Shown one piece after another: positions 1 to 5,625 of a stretch of DNA of 6,637 nt (the stretch's first letter is position 1; each line of letters starts with the position of its first letter). The stretch comes from Methylococcaceae bacterium (GTDB lineage Bacteria; Pseudomonadota; Gammaproteobacteria; Methylococcales; Methylomonadaceae). The notes beneath the pieces are model-generated. The model was not told the DNA's origin. It saw only the letters and a program-made list of their open reading frames with translations, and did not search any database. Both the position numbers and the translations under genes were made by a program. The stretch spans positions 1 to 6,637 of the forward strand of contig JABFST010000067.1 of the NCBI GenBank assembly GCA_013140465.1, written 5' to 3'.

Positions 1-113
1 TGATTATGGAGCACTTTGGCGCCACCATGAAAGAGCTTAACGTACCCCAAGACCTTATCGCCAAAGCGGCGGCTATTGCTGAAAGCACACGTCAAGACGT
101 GTTGGGCAAATAA
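1..113 (+). CDS. Truncated haemoglobin, group 1 (3' end only)
   Basis: This is the C-terminal end of a gene that starts before the window. The frame begins at base 3 and ends at the TAA at 111-113, leaving 36 residues. The visible tail contains EHFGATMKELNVPQDLI and ends in RQDVLGK. It matches the terminal helix pattern of group 1 truncated haemoglobins (HL.ATL.ELGVP..LI, then a short Asp-Val-Leu ending). Proteins of this family are small haem proteins that bind O2 or NO and are often linked to NO detoxification. The haem-ligating histidine and the distal residues lie outside the window, so activity cannot be judged. The assignment rests on a short but characteristic stretch. Confidence 0.72.
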   Translation, partial: IMEHFGATMKELNVPQDLIAKAAAIAESTRQDVLGK

Positions 114-126
114 GCAGCTGGCCTAA

Positions 127-199
127 GTGCTGGACTTTCTCCGACGGGCATTGTCAGGACATCGTTATCCTCGTCATCCTGCCGGAGAAGGCTAAGCAC
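127..199. repeat. Long imperfect stem-loop after haemoglobin gene
   Basis: The arms at 127-143 and 183-199 are inverted copies matching at 13 of 17 positions, with two further G-U pairs possible in RNA. The strongest segment is TTCTCCG against CGGAGAA. The 39-nt interior also has partial complementarity (GGCA/TGCC and AGGA/TCCT). The structure starts 13 nt after the haemoglobin stop. It has no T-tract, so it is more likely a folded repeat, an mRNA 3'-end structure or a MITE remnant than an intrinsic terminator. Confidence 0.55.
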
Positions 200-297
200 C
201 TTTCCACACCTACACAAACCAATTTCTTGCTTAACTGTCGGCAGTGTCCCACACCCTGCCCCACATTCTCCTGATCCACCTCCAACATCGCCTATCA

Positions 298-399
298 TAT
301 AGAGTCCGAAGCTGGTAAACCTACATTAAATTCCCTCTCCCTTAGGGAGAGGGTAGGGTGAGGGGATTTAATGTCGCTTTACTTCCTGCGTTCTCTATA
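298..399. mobile_element. MITE-like element, copy 1 (102 nt)
   Basis: The element opens with TATAGAG and closes with CTCTATA. The outer 33 nt at each end are inverted copies matching at 25 of 33 positions. It carries no open frame. A second copy lies at 5541-5625 in the same orientation. The left arms of the two copies differ at one position and the right arms at two, while the middles differ in length. Terminal inverted repeats, small size, no coding capacity and TA-ending termini are what is expected of a miniature inverted-repeat transposable element, possibly one moved by an IS630/Tc1-type transposase that targets TA. The family is inferred; no transposase is visible here. Confidence 0.68.
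333..353. repeat. CCCTCTCCC/GGGAGAGGG hairpin inside MITE copy 1
   Basis: This is a perfect 9-bp inverted repeat with a 3-nt loop (342-344), followed by a G-rich TAGGGTGAGGGG tail. The same 9-bp arms recur at 6505-6525. MITE copy 2 has only a shortened remnant at this place. The unit resembles the CCCTCTCCC-type intergenic repeats common in gammaproteobacteria. Confidence 0.65.
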
Positions 400-449
400 G
401 ATTGACAGTGATGTATCTTTTCCACTCTTAGCCCTATGGGAACACTGAT

Positions 450-1442
450 ATGAAGCGTTTATTCTGCCTAATAATGGCTTTGGTGTTGTTAAGCTATGGC
501 TCAATGGCCTTGGCACGCAAACACCCTAAAGCCCTACCCGCCAACAACAGCTTGCAATGCGCCGCGTTTAGCCCTTATGTTGGCACGCTAAACCCCAACT
601 ATGGCGCCCACCCTGACCGTAAGCTCATCGCCCAGTTGCTGGACACTTTAATTGCGCAAACGCCTTTCCGCTGCATTATGACTTACGGCGTGTTAAACGG
701 TTTGGACACTGTTTTTAGCGTCGCCAAAGAACGCAACTTAAAGGTCATCGCCATAATCTGGTTGGACAATGATCCGGCGGTCAATTCGCAGTCTATCAGC
801 AAAGGCATTGAAGTCGCCAAAGCTTACCCCGACACCATTATTAAACTTAGTTGCGGCTCGGAAGTGCGCACCCGCCACGGCTATGCCTTTGATGGCGAAA
901 TCAACCGCTGTTTTGACAGCGTGCGCAAAGCGGGCGTAAAGCAGCCGATCACGACCATAGACACTTGGTGGGAATGGTGCAACCGTTCGCTTAGCTGCAC
1001 TGAATCCAGTTTTGCCAAGCAAGTGGATTGGATAGGGACGAATGTGTTTCCTTGGTGGGAAAACAAGTATTCCGGCAAATATGCTTGCATCCCTGCCGAC
1101 GAAGCCGCTGACTTTCATATAGCACGCTTAGAAACCTTGCACCGCGCTTATCCCAAAAAAGAGATCATCATGACCGAATTTGGTTGGCCCAACGGCCCCA
1201 ACGGCAAATCTGAAATCAATATAAAAACTGGACAATATTGTGGGATAGCCAGCCCTGAAAACCAAACTTTAGTCATCCAATCCACGTTTAAGAAGCTAGC
1301 CCAAAAACACTGGTCTGGCATTGCCTTCCAAGCTTTTTCTGAAAACTGGAAAGCCAGTGCAGAAGGTGAATTTGGCAATTATTGGGGGCTATGTGCGGGT
1401 ACACCGCCTTACACTTGCACGCGAGGCATAAAGTTGCGCTAG
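450..1442 (+). CDS. Secreted GH17-like glycoside hydrolase
   Basis: The 330-residue protein has an N-terminal signal peptide (about 1-22, cleavage after SMALA), so it probably acts in the periplasm or outside the cell. The rest resembles bacterial family GH17 proteins of the (beta/alpha)8 clan GH-A, whose known members cleave or transglycosylate beta-1,3-glucans. MTEFGWPNGPNG (241-252) fits the nucleophile strand, with E243 as candidate nucleophile. KLSCGSEVRTRHG (132-144) fits the acid/base strand, with E138 as candidate acid/base. FSENWK (296-301) followed by EGEFGNYWGL is the usual C-terminal signature. Serine 137 replaces the Asn that normally precedes the acid/base Glu. The mature part has ten cysteines, suggesting disulfides. 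ATG 450 is preceded by a modest GGGA at 438-441, 8 nt away. The gene stands alone between repeat-rich gaps. The substrate cannot be read from the sequence. Confidence 0.8.
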   Translation: MKRLFCLIMALVLLSYGSMALARKHPKALPANNSLQCAAFSPYVGTLNPNYGAHPDRKLIAQLLDTLIAQTPFRCIMTYGVLNGLDTVFSVAKERNLKVIAIIWLDNDPAVNSQSISKGIEVAKAYPDTIIKLSCGSEVRTRHGYAFDGEINRCFDSVRKAGVKQPITTIDTWWEWCNRSLSCTESSFAKQVDWIGTNVFPWWENKYSGKYACIPADEAADFHIARLETLHRAYPKKEIIMTEFGWPNGPNGKSEINIKTGQYCGIASPENQTLVIQSTFKKLAQKHWSGIAFQAFSENWKASAEGEFGNYWGLCAGTPPYTCTRGIKLR

Positions 1443-1470
1443 CGTTAGCCCAAAACAGTAACAGTATCCC

Positions 1471-1498
1471 TGTGGGAAAGGCTTTAGCCTCTCCCACA
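1471..1498. repeat. Hairpin 29 nt after the GH17-like gene
   Basis: The 13-nt arms (1471-1483 and 1486-1498, TGTGGGAAAGGCT against AGCCTCTCCCACA) pair at 12 of 13 positions around a 2-nt loop. The position suits a 3'-end structure for the hydrolase transcript. What follows is A-rich rather than T-rich, so it is not a standard intrinsic terminator. The TGTGGGA...TCCCACA form resembles REP-type intergenic repeats. Confidence 0.55.
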
Positions 1499-1564
1499 AA
1501 ACTTTAAAATCAATGGGTTAATAACAAAGTTCGTCACTTATTATTAGTTGTGGGCAATAGCGGC

Positions 1565-1597
1565 AGACCTGCGAGGTTTTCTAAACCTCGCAGGTCT
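1565..1597. repeat. Palindromic repeat AGACCTGCGAGGTTT, copy A
   Basis: A perfect 15-bp inverted repeat (1565-1579 and 1583-1597) with a 3-nt loop. The same palindrome recurs at 6446-6478, and half of it is seen again at 6616-6637 where the window ends. AGAAGCTAC follows shortly after both copy A (1602-1610) and copy B (6490-6498), which hints that the repeat unit is larger than the palindrome. Confidence 0.8.
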
Positions 1598-1948
1598 TTA
1601 TGAGAAGCTACCAAAGTTCGCTCTTGTGTTTTGCGTGGTGGACTATCCCTTAAGGGTGCGTAACGCCCAGATTACCCGACGATTTATAAAATACCGTTCT
1701 ATCAACGCTTAGGGTTGGGTAGAATACCGCACACCCGTGGGCTATGGCATCGCTGTAGCCCTCTCCAGCAACCCTAATCTGTTTTTATACCCCTCTTGTT
1801 TCCGCCTAGCGTTGTAGACAGCATTGTGATTTGCCTAAACCCACTATCCCGCTAGCCAAAATCCATCTTAACTATGCCAGCCATCCAAGCCATCAGCTTA
1901 GATGCCGTGCTTTATTATCCTTAACTGACCTGAGAACCCCTTTTTTAG

Positions 1949-3106
1949 ATGAATACTGTGAAATCGATACTCTTAATGTTGCTGCCGGTCTGGTTAATCA
2001 TGATGCCCGCTGCCAGTTATGGACAACATGCCGCGATTTTGATCGATGCGGATAACGGTAGTGTATTGCATGAAACCAATGCGACACATTCATGGTATCC
2101 GGCCTCGCTCACTAAAGTCATGACCTTGTACATGACTTTTGACGCCTTAAAAGCAGGGCAAATCCATATTTACGATACCCTGACCACTTCTTATCACGCC
2201 TCGCGCCAACCCAACAGCAAACTGGGCTTAAGGCCAGGACAAACGCTCACGGTAGAAGAAGCCATTTTGGCGGTCATCACGCGCTCGGCGAATGATGCGG
2301 CGGTGGTGTTGGCTGAACACCTAGGCGGCACCGAAGAAAGTTTTGCCGTAAAAATGACCACCAAAGCCCACGCCTTGGGCATGTACGACAGCCATTTTAT
2401 GAATGCCACGGGCTTGCCGCACCAATGGCAAGTCACCACTGCGCGCGACCTCGCGATACTGGCCTGGAAAACCCAGCGTAATTTTCCTAATTATTACCCC
2501 TATTTTGGTGCACATAGCTTTAACTTTAAAGGCCGTGAACTGCATGGCATTAATAAGTTTACCGCCACCTATCCGGGTGCGGAGGGCATGAAAACAGGTT
2601 TTACTTGCGGCTCGGGCTATAACCTCATGTCCTCCGCCAGCCAAAATGGCAAACGACTGATCGGTGTTATTATGGGCGGTATGACCAGCCCACAACGCTA
2701 CCAGCTGATGATAAAAATGATGGACGCGGGTTTTGCCAACCCTTATAACGCGGGTACTGGCAAAAACATCAACACCCTCACGGCAGGTCTGGCCGGCACA
2801 CCGCCTTACCAACTCGGCTGCGGCAATCTGGCACCGACCCACATTGGCGCTAACGATAATGACCCTGCGCCTGTTCATGCCCGCCCCCGCATCATCCGCA
2901 GTGCCAAACCTGTAAACAAAACCCGTCCCGCCAGCCCACGCCATCTAGTAAGCAAATCCAAACACCGCGTGGTGGGCAAAGCCAAAGGCAAACAGGCCAC
3001 TAAAGGCAAACTGGCGGTAAAAGCCACGCACAAAAAAATCACCAGCAAACCTAAAAAAGCGGTGCGTACCACAGCAAAACCCAACAAAAAGCGTTATAAG
3101 CATTAA
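1949..3106 (+). CDS. D-Ala-D-Ala carboxypeptidase (S11) with polybasic tail
   Basis: The 385-residue exported penicillin-binding protein removes the terminal D-Ala from peptidoglycan stem pentapeptides, limiting cross-linking. A signal peptide covers about 1-25 (cleavage near SYG/Q). All three active-site motifs of the serine D,D-peptidase fold are present: SLTK with S53 and K56, SAN at 113-115, and KTG at 215-217. The catalytic domain ends near residue 265. In place of the beta-rich PBP5 C-terminal domain and membrane-anchoring amphipathic helix there is a Gly/Pro/Asn-rich linker and then a 75-residue tail (311-385) with 19 Lys, 8 Arg and no Asp or Glu. The catalytic part reminds me of the alphaproteobacterial-type enzymes, so I give no dac symbol. 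ATG 1949 has only a weak GAGAA (1932-1936) upstream. A strong terminator follows. Confidence 0.9.
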   Translation: MNTVKSILLMLLPVWLIMMPAASYGQHAAILIDADNGSVLHETNATHSWYPASLTKVMTLYMTFDALKAGQIHIYDTLTTSYHASRQPNSKLGLRPGQTLTVEEAILAVITRSANDAAVVLAEHLGGTEESFAVKMTTKAHALGMYDSHFMNATGLPHQWQVTTARDLAILAWKTQRNFPNYYPYFGAHSFNFKGRELHGINKFTATYPGAEGMKTGFTCGSGYNLMSSASQNGKRLIGVIMGGMTSPQRYQLMIKMMDAGFANPYNAGTGKNINTLTAGLAGTPPYQLGCGNLAPTHIGANDNDPAPVHARPRIIRSAKPVNKTRPASPRHLVSKSKHRVVGKAKGKQATKGKLAVKATHKKITSKPKKAVRTTAKPNKKRYKH

Positions 3107-3114
3107 CCATAGCA

Positions 3115-3141
3115 TTACGGCTGCTATAAACCTAGCCGTAA
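3115..3141 (+). repeat. Hairpin directly after carboxypeptidase gene
   Basis: Perfect 8-bp arms TTACGGCT (3115-3122) and AGCCGTAA (3134-3141) enclose an 11-nt loop, starting 9 nt after the stop codon. It has no T-tract and is followed 20 nt later by the true terminator, so it probably stabilises the mRNA end or assists termination. Confidence 0.55.
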
Positions 3142-3161
3142 GGTGATAACACTCTAAATTC

Positions 3162-3203
3162 AAAGACCTACACTGTTTTTATCACAGTGTAGGTCTTTTT
3201 TTT
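3162..3203 (+). terminator. Strong intrinsic terminator of carboxypeptidase gene
   Basis: Perfect 15-bp arms (3162-3176 and 3184-3198, AAAGACCTACACTGT against its complement) with a 7-nt loop run straight into eight T residues (3196-3203). Because the left arm begins with AAA, pairing continues into the T-tract. It should end the carboxypeptidase transcript and isolate the fnr promoter from read-through. Confidence 0.92.
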
Positions 3204-3284
3204 GCCCCGCAAATTGCACCCCATAGTACAAAATTAAAATTTCTGCTGTGATTTTGGTAAAAATTATCAGTTTTAGTTATAAAT

Positions 3285-3300
3285 ACTGATGCCAATCAGT
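3285..3300. promoter_or_regulatory. FNR-like operator upstream of fnr
   Basis: ACTGAT-GCCA-ATCAGT is a perfect palindrome with 6-nt half-sites and a 4-nt spacer. It fits the FNR consensus TTGAT-N4-ATCAA except for a symmetric T-to-C change at the first position of each half-site. It lies 160 nt upstream of the preferred fnr start. The position and symmetry suggest autoregulation. A possible -10 (GAATAT, 3322-3327) would put the centre near -41.5, but that promoter is weak and speculative. Confidence 0.5.
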
Positions 3301-3451
3301 TTTGTGGGGTTCTAGCCTACAGAATATTAGTAGATAATAAGCAACACTTAGCAGCTATTACCCGCTGTCCTATCTGTAGCAATGCCTACCTATCCTGATG
3401 CAGTTTCCTATCCGCACAGGTATTTTTTCAATCATAAACAGCTTTCCCCTT

Positions 3452-3456
3452 AGGAG
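3452..3456 (+). promoter_or_regulatory. Ribosome binding site choosing the fnr start
   Basis: AGGAG lies 4 nt before ATG 3461. The upstream in-frame ATG at 3398 has no such sequence. The 3461 start also brings the cluster cysteines to within one residue of their E. coli FNR positions. Confidence 0.75.
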
Positions 3457-3460
3457 CGGC

Positions 3461-4225
3461 ATGACGACTAGCAACCCACCCTATGCAAACCCGTGGACTA
3501 ACAAAGTAATTAAATGCCAAGACTGTGGCTTAAAAAAACTGTGTTTTCCAAAAAATCTGGCAGCGGCAGAAATCCAAGCACTGGAAGCCATCATCACCCG
3601 CAGCCAAAGTTATAGCAAGGGGGACTGCCTGTATCATGCAGGAGACTTACTTACCGATTTGATTATCATTAAATCAGGTTCCGCCAAAACCGAACGGGTT
3701 GCCGAAACCGGTGCTGCACAAATCGTCAGCTTTCATTTGGCTGGGGATTTGTTGGGTTTGGATTCCTTAAGCAAACGGAAAGCAGTGTCATCGGTCACTT
3801 TTCTTGAGAACTCATGCGTGTGCGTGATCCCCTACCCTGCTTTTAACGCCCTTAGCGAGGCTGCGCCGCAATTGCAAGAAGAGATTATTTCGCGCTTATG
3901 CGAGGAAATTGCCAACAGCCATAACCTGATGTTGGCGATGAACAACTACACCGCAGACCAGCGTGTCGCCGTGTTCTTACAAGAATTGTCTTGCCGACAG
4001 CATAGCCGGGGTTTGTCCAAAGAACTGCTGCACCTCAGCATGTCGCGCAATGAAATTGCCAGTTACTTAGGCTTAGCCCCAGCAACCGTCAGCCGCGCAC
4101 TCAGCAAGTTTGAACGCGACGGATTTTTGCAGGTTGCCAATAAACATTTACAGATTACGGATTACCAAGCATTGGTCAATTTAGCCCTCGCCTGTCCAGA
4201 GTGTGCGCTGGCTGCGGCGACCTAA
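3461..4225 (+). CDS. fnr: FNR-family oxygen-responsive transcription regulator
   Basis: The 254-residue protein (E. coli FNR has 250) is a cytoplasmic Crp/Fnr-family regulator expected to bind DNA as a dimer when an oxygen-labile [4Fe-4S] cluster is intact. The N-terminal CQDCGLKKLC gives C19, C22 and C28, and C121 lies in SCVCVIP; E. coli uses C20, C23, C29 and C122. The sensory beta-roll contains FHLAGDLLGLD, close to FNR's GFHLAGDLVGFD activating-region segment. The C-terminal helix-turn-helix is SRNEIASYLGLAPATVSRAL (195-214). Serine 211 and arginine 212 match FNR S212 and R213, but alanine 208 takes the place of the DNA-contacting E209. The residue matching D154, which limits aerobic dimerisation in E. 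coli, appears to be serine 153. The longer 3398 start (275 aa) is possible but less likely. It converges with mltB. Confidence 0.88.
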   Translation: MTTSNPPYANPWTNKVIKCQDCGLKKLCFPKNLAAAEIQALEAIITRSQSYSKGDCLYHAGDLLTDLIIIKSGSAKTERVAETGAAQIVSFHLAGDLLGLDSLSKRKAVSSVTFLENSCVCVIPYPAFNALSEAAPQLQEEIISRLCEEIANSHNLMLAMNNYTADQRVAVFLQELSCRQHSRGLSKELLHLSMSRNEIASYLGLAPATVSRALSKFERDGFLQVANKHLQITDYQALVNLALACPECALAAAT

Positions 4226-4261
4226 ACCCACTGCCCACAGTTAAGAAAATAGAGCTGGAGT

Positions 4262-4284
4262 GCAACGGCTTTAGACGTTGCCGT
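4262..4284. repeat. Small alternative hairpins after fnr
   Basis: GCAACG (4262-4267) can pair with CGTTGC (4276-4281), or ACGGC (4265-4269) with GCCGT (4280-4284); the two folds exclude each other. They lie 37 nt after the fnr stop. No T-tract follows, so termination here is uncertain. Confidence 0.35.
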
Positions 4285-4359
4285 GTCGGTAATCATACGG
4301 GACTTGACAGCTAGGCATAGTGGATTTACCCAATACAGATAACTCCGCACCTTAAGGTA

Positions 4360-4383
4360 ATGGCAGTAAGCGTTTACTGCCAT
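4360..4383. terminator. Hairpin between convergent fnr and mltB
   Basis: Perfect 10-bp arms ATGGCAGTAA (4360-4369) and TTACTGCCAT (4374-4383) with a 4-nt loop, 24 nt past the mltB stop and in the only gap between the convergent genes. Neither strand has a T-tract after the stem, so it may act as an mRNA end barrier or a weak terminator rather than a canonical one. Confidence 0.45.
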
Positions 4384-4406
4384 AAAACCGCGCGTACCAA
4401 CCTAAA

Positions 4407-5474
4407 TTAGCGATTGCCCAAACCTGCCTCACGCTGATAACGTTGCTTAATGGCCTGTGCCAATTGGTGTACCGCCATCGCATACTTATTGCTGTTATTG
4501 TATTTTTTAATCACTTTAAAATTAGGGTAGACGCGCCAATATTCGCTGCCCTGATAAGTGCTTAGTTCAATCACTGCGGGGTCGTTGGCAGGGCGGTCGG
4601 GTTGCGCGACCGGACGGTGCAATTGCCAGCCGCTACGCGAAAAATAATGCGCCACACTGCCTACGGCATCAGTAGGCTGCCACAGGTCGCGCCGCCCGTC
4701 TTTGTTAAAATCCACCGCCAAACGGCGGAAACTGCTGGGCATAAACTGTCCGTAACCCATCGCCCCTGCCCACGAACCTTGCGGTTGGCGCGGGTCAAAC
4801 GCTTCATCGCGGGTCATCAATAAAAAATGCTCCAGTTCCGACATAAAATAACTGGAACGCCTGACAGTCGCAAAAGACAAGGTGGTCAGCGCATCAAAAA
4901 TACAAGTTTTGCCAAAATTTTTGCCAAAATAGGTTTCTACACCAATAATCCCGACAATATATTCCGCATCCACGCCATAAGTACGGCTGGCTTGGGCAAT
5001 CGATTCAGCATTATTGCGCCAAAATTCCACGCCATTGCTGATGTGCGCGTCGGTCAGAAATTTATTGCGGTAACGCGTCCAACTGCCCAAATGTGGTTTA
5101 CTAGGGCCTGTCGATGGCGCAGGGCTTTCCAGACGTATCACCCCATCCAAACGTTTGGCGCTAGAAAACAAGCCATTTAAATAAGCTTCTGAAAACCCAT
5201 ATTGGCGCACCATTTTTTGGATAAACCGTCTTAACGCGGGTGAATTGGCAAAACTGCCCGTCAACATCAGGGCATCATAATGCGAGCTAGGCACGCGCTC
5301 GTAAGAATCGGTGCGCGGCGTTATCGGCTGCTCACCCGGAAAGCGGATCGGCGGCGTGTTGTGGGGCGGCGTAACAGCAACAGGCGATTCATAATGTGCT
5401 GGCTGCTGGCTGCACGCAGCCAATAGTAAGGTTAAAGTTAGCGTTGATAAAACTTTGTGGGCGAGGTTTGCCAT
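4407..5474 (-). CDS. mltB: Membrane-bound lytic murein transglycosylase B
   Basis: The 355-residue outer-membrane lipoprotein cleaves the MurNAc-GlcNAc bond of peptidoglycan with formation of 1,6-anhydroMurNAc ends. The signal sequence ends in the lipobox LAAC, with C21 as the lipidated cysteine. The catalytic glutamate lies in GIIGVETYFG (E180, matching E. coli MltB E162). GAMGYGQFMPSS (237-248) is the family signature. DFNKDGRRDLW (255-265) matches the EF-hand-like Ca-binding loop of MltB, and YPNFKVIKKYN...YAMAVHQLAQA forms the usual C-terminus. A TTG start at 5504 would add ten residues, but ATG 5474 gives a normal lipoprotein signal and has an AAGAGAA upstream. A Pro-rich linker follows the lipid anchor. 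Its anhydromuropeptide products feed the AmpD pathway encoded nearby on the opposite strand, although the genes do not share a transcript. Confidence 0.95.
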   Translation of the reverse strand: MANLAHKVLSTLTLTLLLAACSQQPAHYESPVAVTPPHNTPPIRFPGEQPITPRTDSYERVPSSHYDALMLTGSFANSPALRRFIQKMVRQYGFSEAYLNGLFSSAKRLDGVIRLESPAPSTGPSKPHLGSWTRYRNKFLTDAHISNGVEFWRNNAESIAQASRTYGVDAEYIVGIIGVETYFGKNFGKTCIFDALTTLSFATVRRSSYFMSELEHFLLMTRDEAFDPRQPQGSWAGAMGYGQFMPSSFRRLAVDFNKDGRRDLWQPTDAVGSVAHYFSRSGWQLHRPVAQPDRPANDPAVIELSTYQGSEYWRVYPNFKVIKKYNNSNKYAMAVHQLAQAIKQRYQREAGLGNR

Positions 5475-5540
5475 AGATTGAGTGTTCTCTTGTAAGTGCG
5501 CCAACTGGACGGGCGCGGATGCTTAAGGTTAAATAGCCAA

Positions 5541-5625
5541 TATAGAGTCCGAAGCTGGTAAATCTACATTAAATTCCCTCAGGGAGAGGACGTTTAATGT
5601 CGCTTTTCTTCCTGCGTTCCCTATA
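5541..5625. mobile_element. MITE-like element, copy 2 (85 nt)
   Basis: Same termini and orientation as copy 1 at 298-399. The left arm differs from copy 1 at one position and the right 33 nt (5593-5625) at two. The internal CCCTCTCCC hairpin is reduced to CCCTCAGGGAGAGG, which accounts for the shorter length. It starts 67 nt upstream of the mltB ATG. Confidence 0.7.

Larger units (their letters stand above)
114..449. other. Gene-free gap with stem-loop and MITE-like element
   Basis: No credible gene lies in these 336 bases. The gap holds a long imperfect stem-loop at 127-199 and a MITE-like element at 298-399. The minus-strand open frame crossing 92-298 overlaps the haemoglobin end and resembles no family. 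A perfect TTGACA sits at 402-407, just past the MITE end, but no good -10 element follows at 16-18 nt, so no promoter is called for the downstream gene. Confidence 0.6.
1443..1948. other. 506-nt gap with several palindromes, no gene
   Basis: I see no credible gene on either strand; the open frame that starts at 1831 runs out of frame into the carboxypeptidase gene. The gap holds a hairpin at 1471-1498, a palindromic repeat at 1565-1597, CCCTTAAGGG at 1647-1656 directly joined to GGGTGCGTAACGCCC (1654-1668), and a compact hairpin at 1739-1761 (GGGCTATGGC / ATC / GCTGTAGCCC, with two G-U pairs in RNA). The carboxypeptidase promoter should lie here, but I found no convincing -35/-10 pair. Confidence 0.6.
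3107..3460. other. Gap between carboxypeptidase and fnr: terminators and regulatory DNA
   Basis: The left part carries two consecutive hairpins, the second a clear terminator. The right part (3204-3460) is A/T-rich leader DNA of fnr with an FNR-like palindrome at 3285-3300. ATCAGTTTT occurs twice in direct orientation, at 3266-3274 and at 3295-3303 (the latter overlapping the palindrome). ACAAAA (3228-3233) and TTTTGTGGGG (3300-3309) are partly complementary and flank the region. No gene is seen. Confidence 0.6.

Noticed and set aside
402..431. Perfect TTGACA -35 element just beyond MITE copy 1, as promoter of the GH17-like gene
   Set aside because: The best -10 at 18 nt spacing (TCTTAG, 426-431) is poor and would leave a leader of only about 12 nt overlapping the ribosome site.
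738..1118. Minus-strand open frames inside the GH17-like gene
   Set aside because: Antisense to a well supported gene and without recognisable motifs.
1397..1420. AGTPPY followed by Cys near the end of the GH17-like protein and also in the carboxypeptidase linker (DNA near 2790)
   Set aside because: The shared stretch is only about 12 nt and six residues, so chance is likely; I see no further similarity.
1565..1597. CRISPR array made of the repeated palindromes
   Set aside because: Copies are far apart or at a 170-nt period, with no short regular unique spacers and no cas genes.
2321..2944. 207-residue open frame on the minus strand inside the carboxypeptidase gene
   Set aside because: It lies wholly within a gene with all catalytic motifs and resembles no family; it is a shadow frame.
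3398..3460. Longer FNR form starting at ATG 3398
   Set aside because: No Shine-Dalgarno sequence there, while AGGAG precedes ATG 3461, and the shorter form restores FNR cysteine numbering.
5475..5504. MltB start at TTG 5504
   Set aside because: It adds ten polar residues before an otherwise normal lipoprotein signal; ATG 5474 is the better start.
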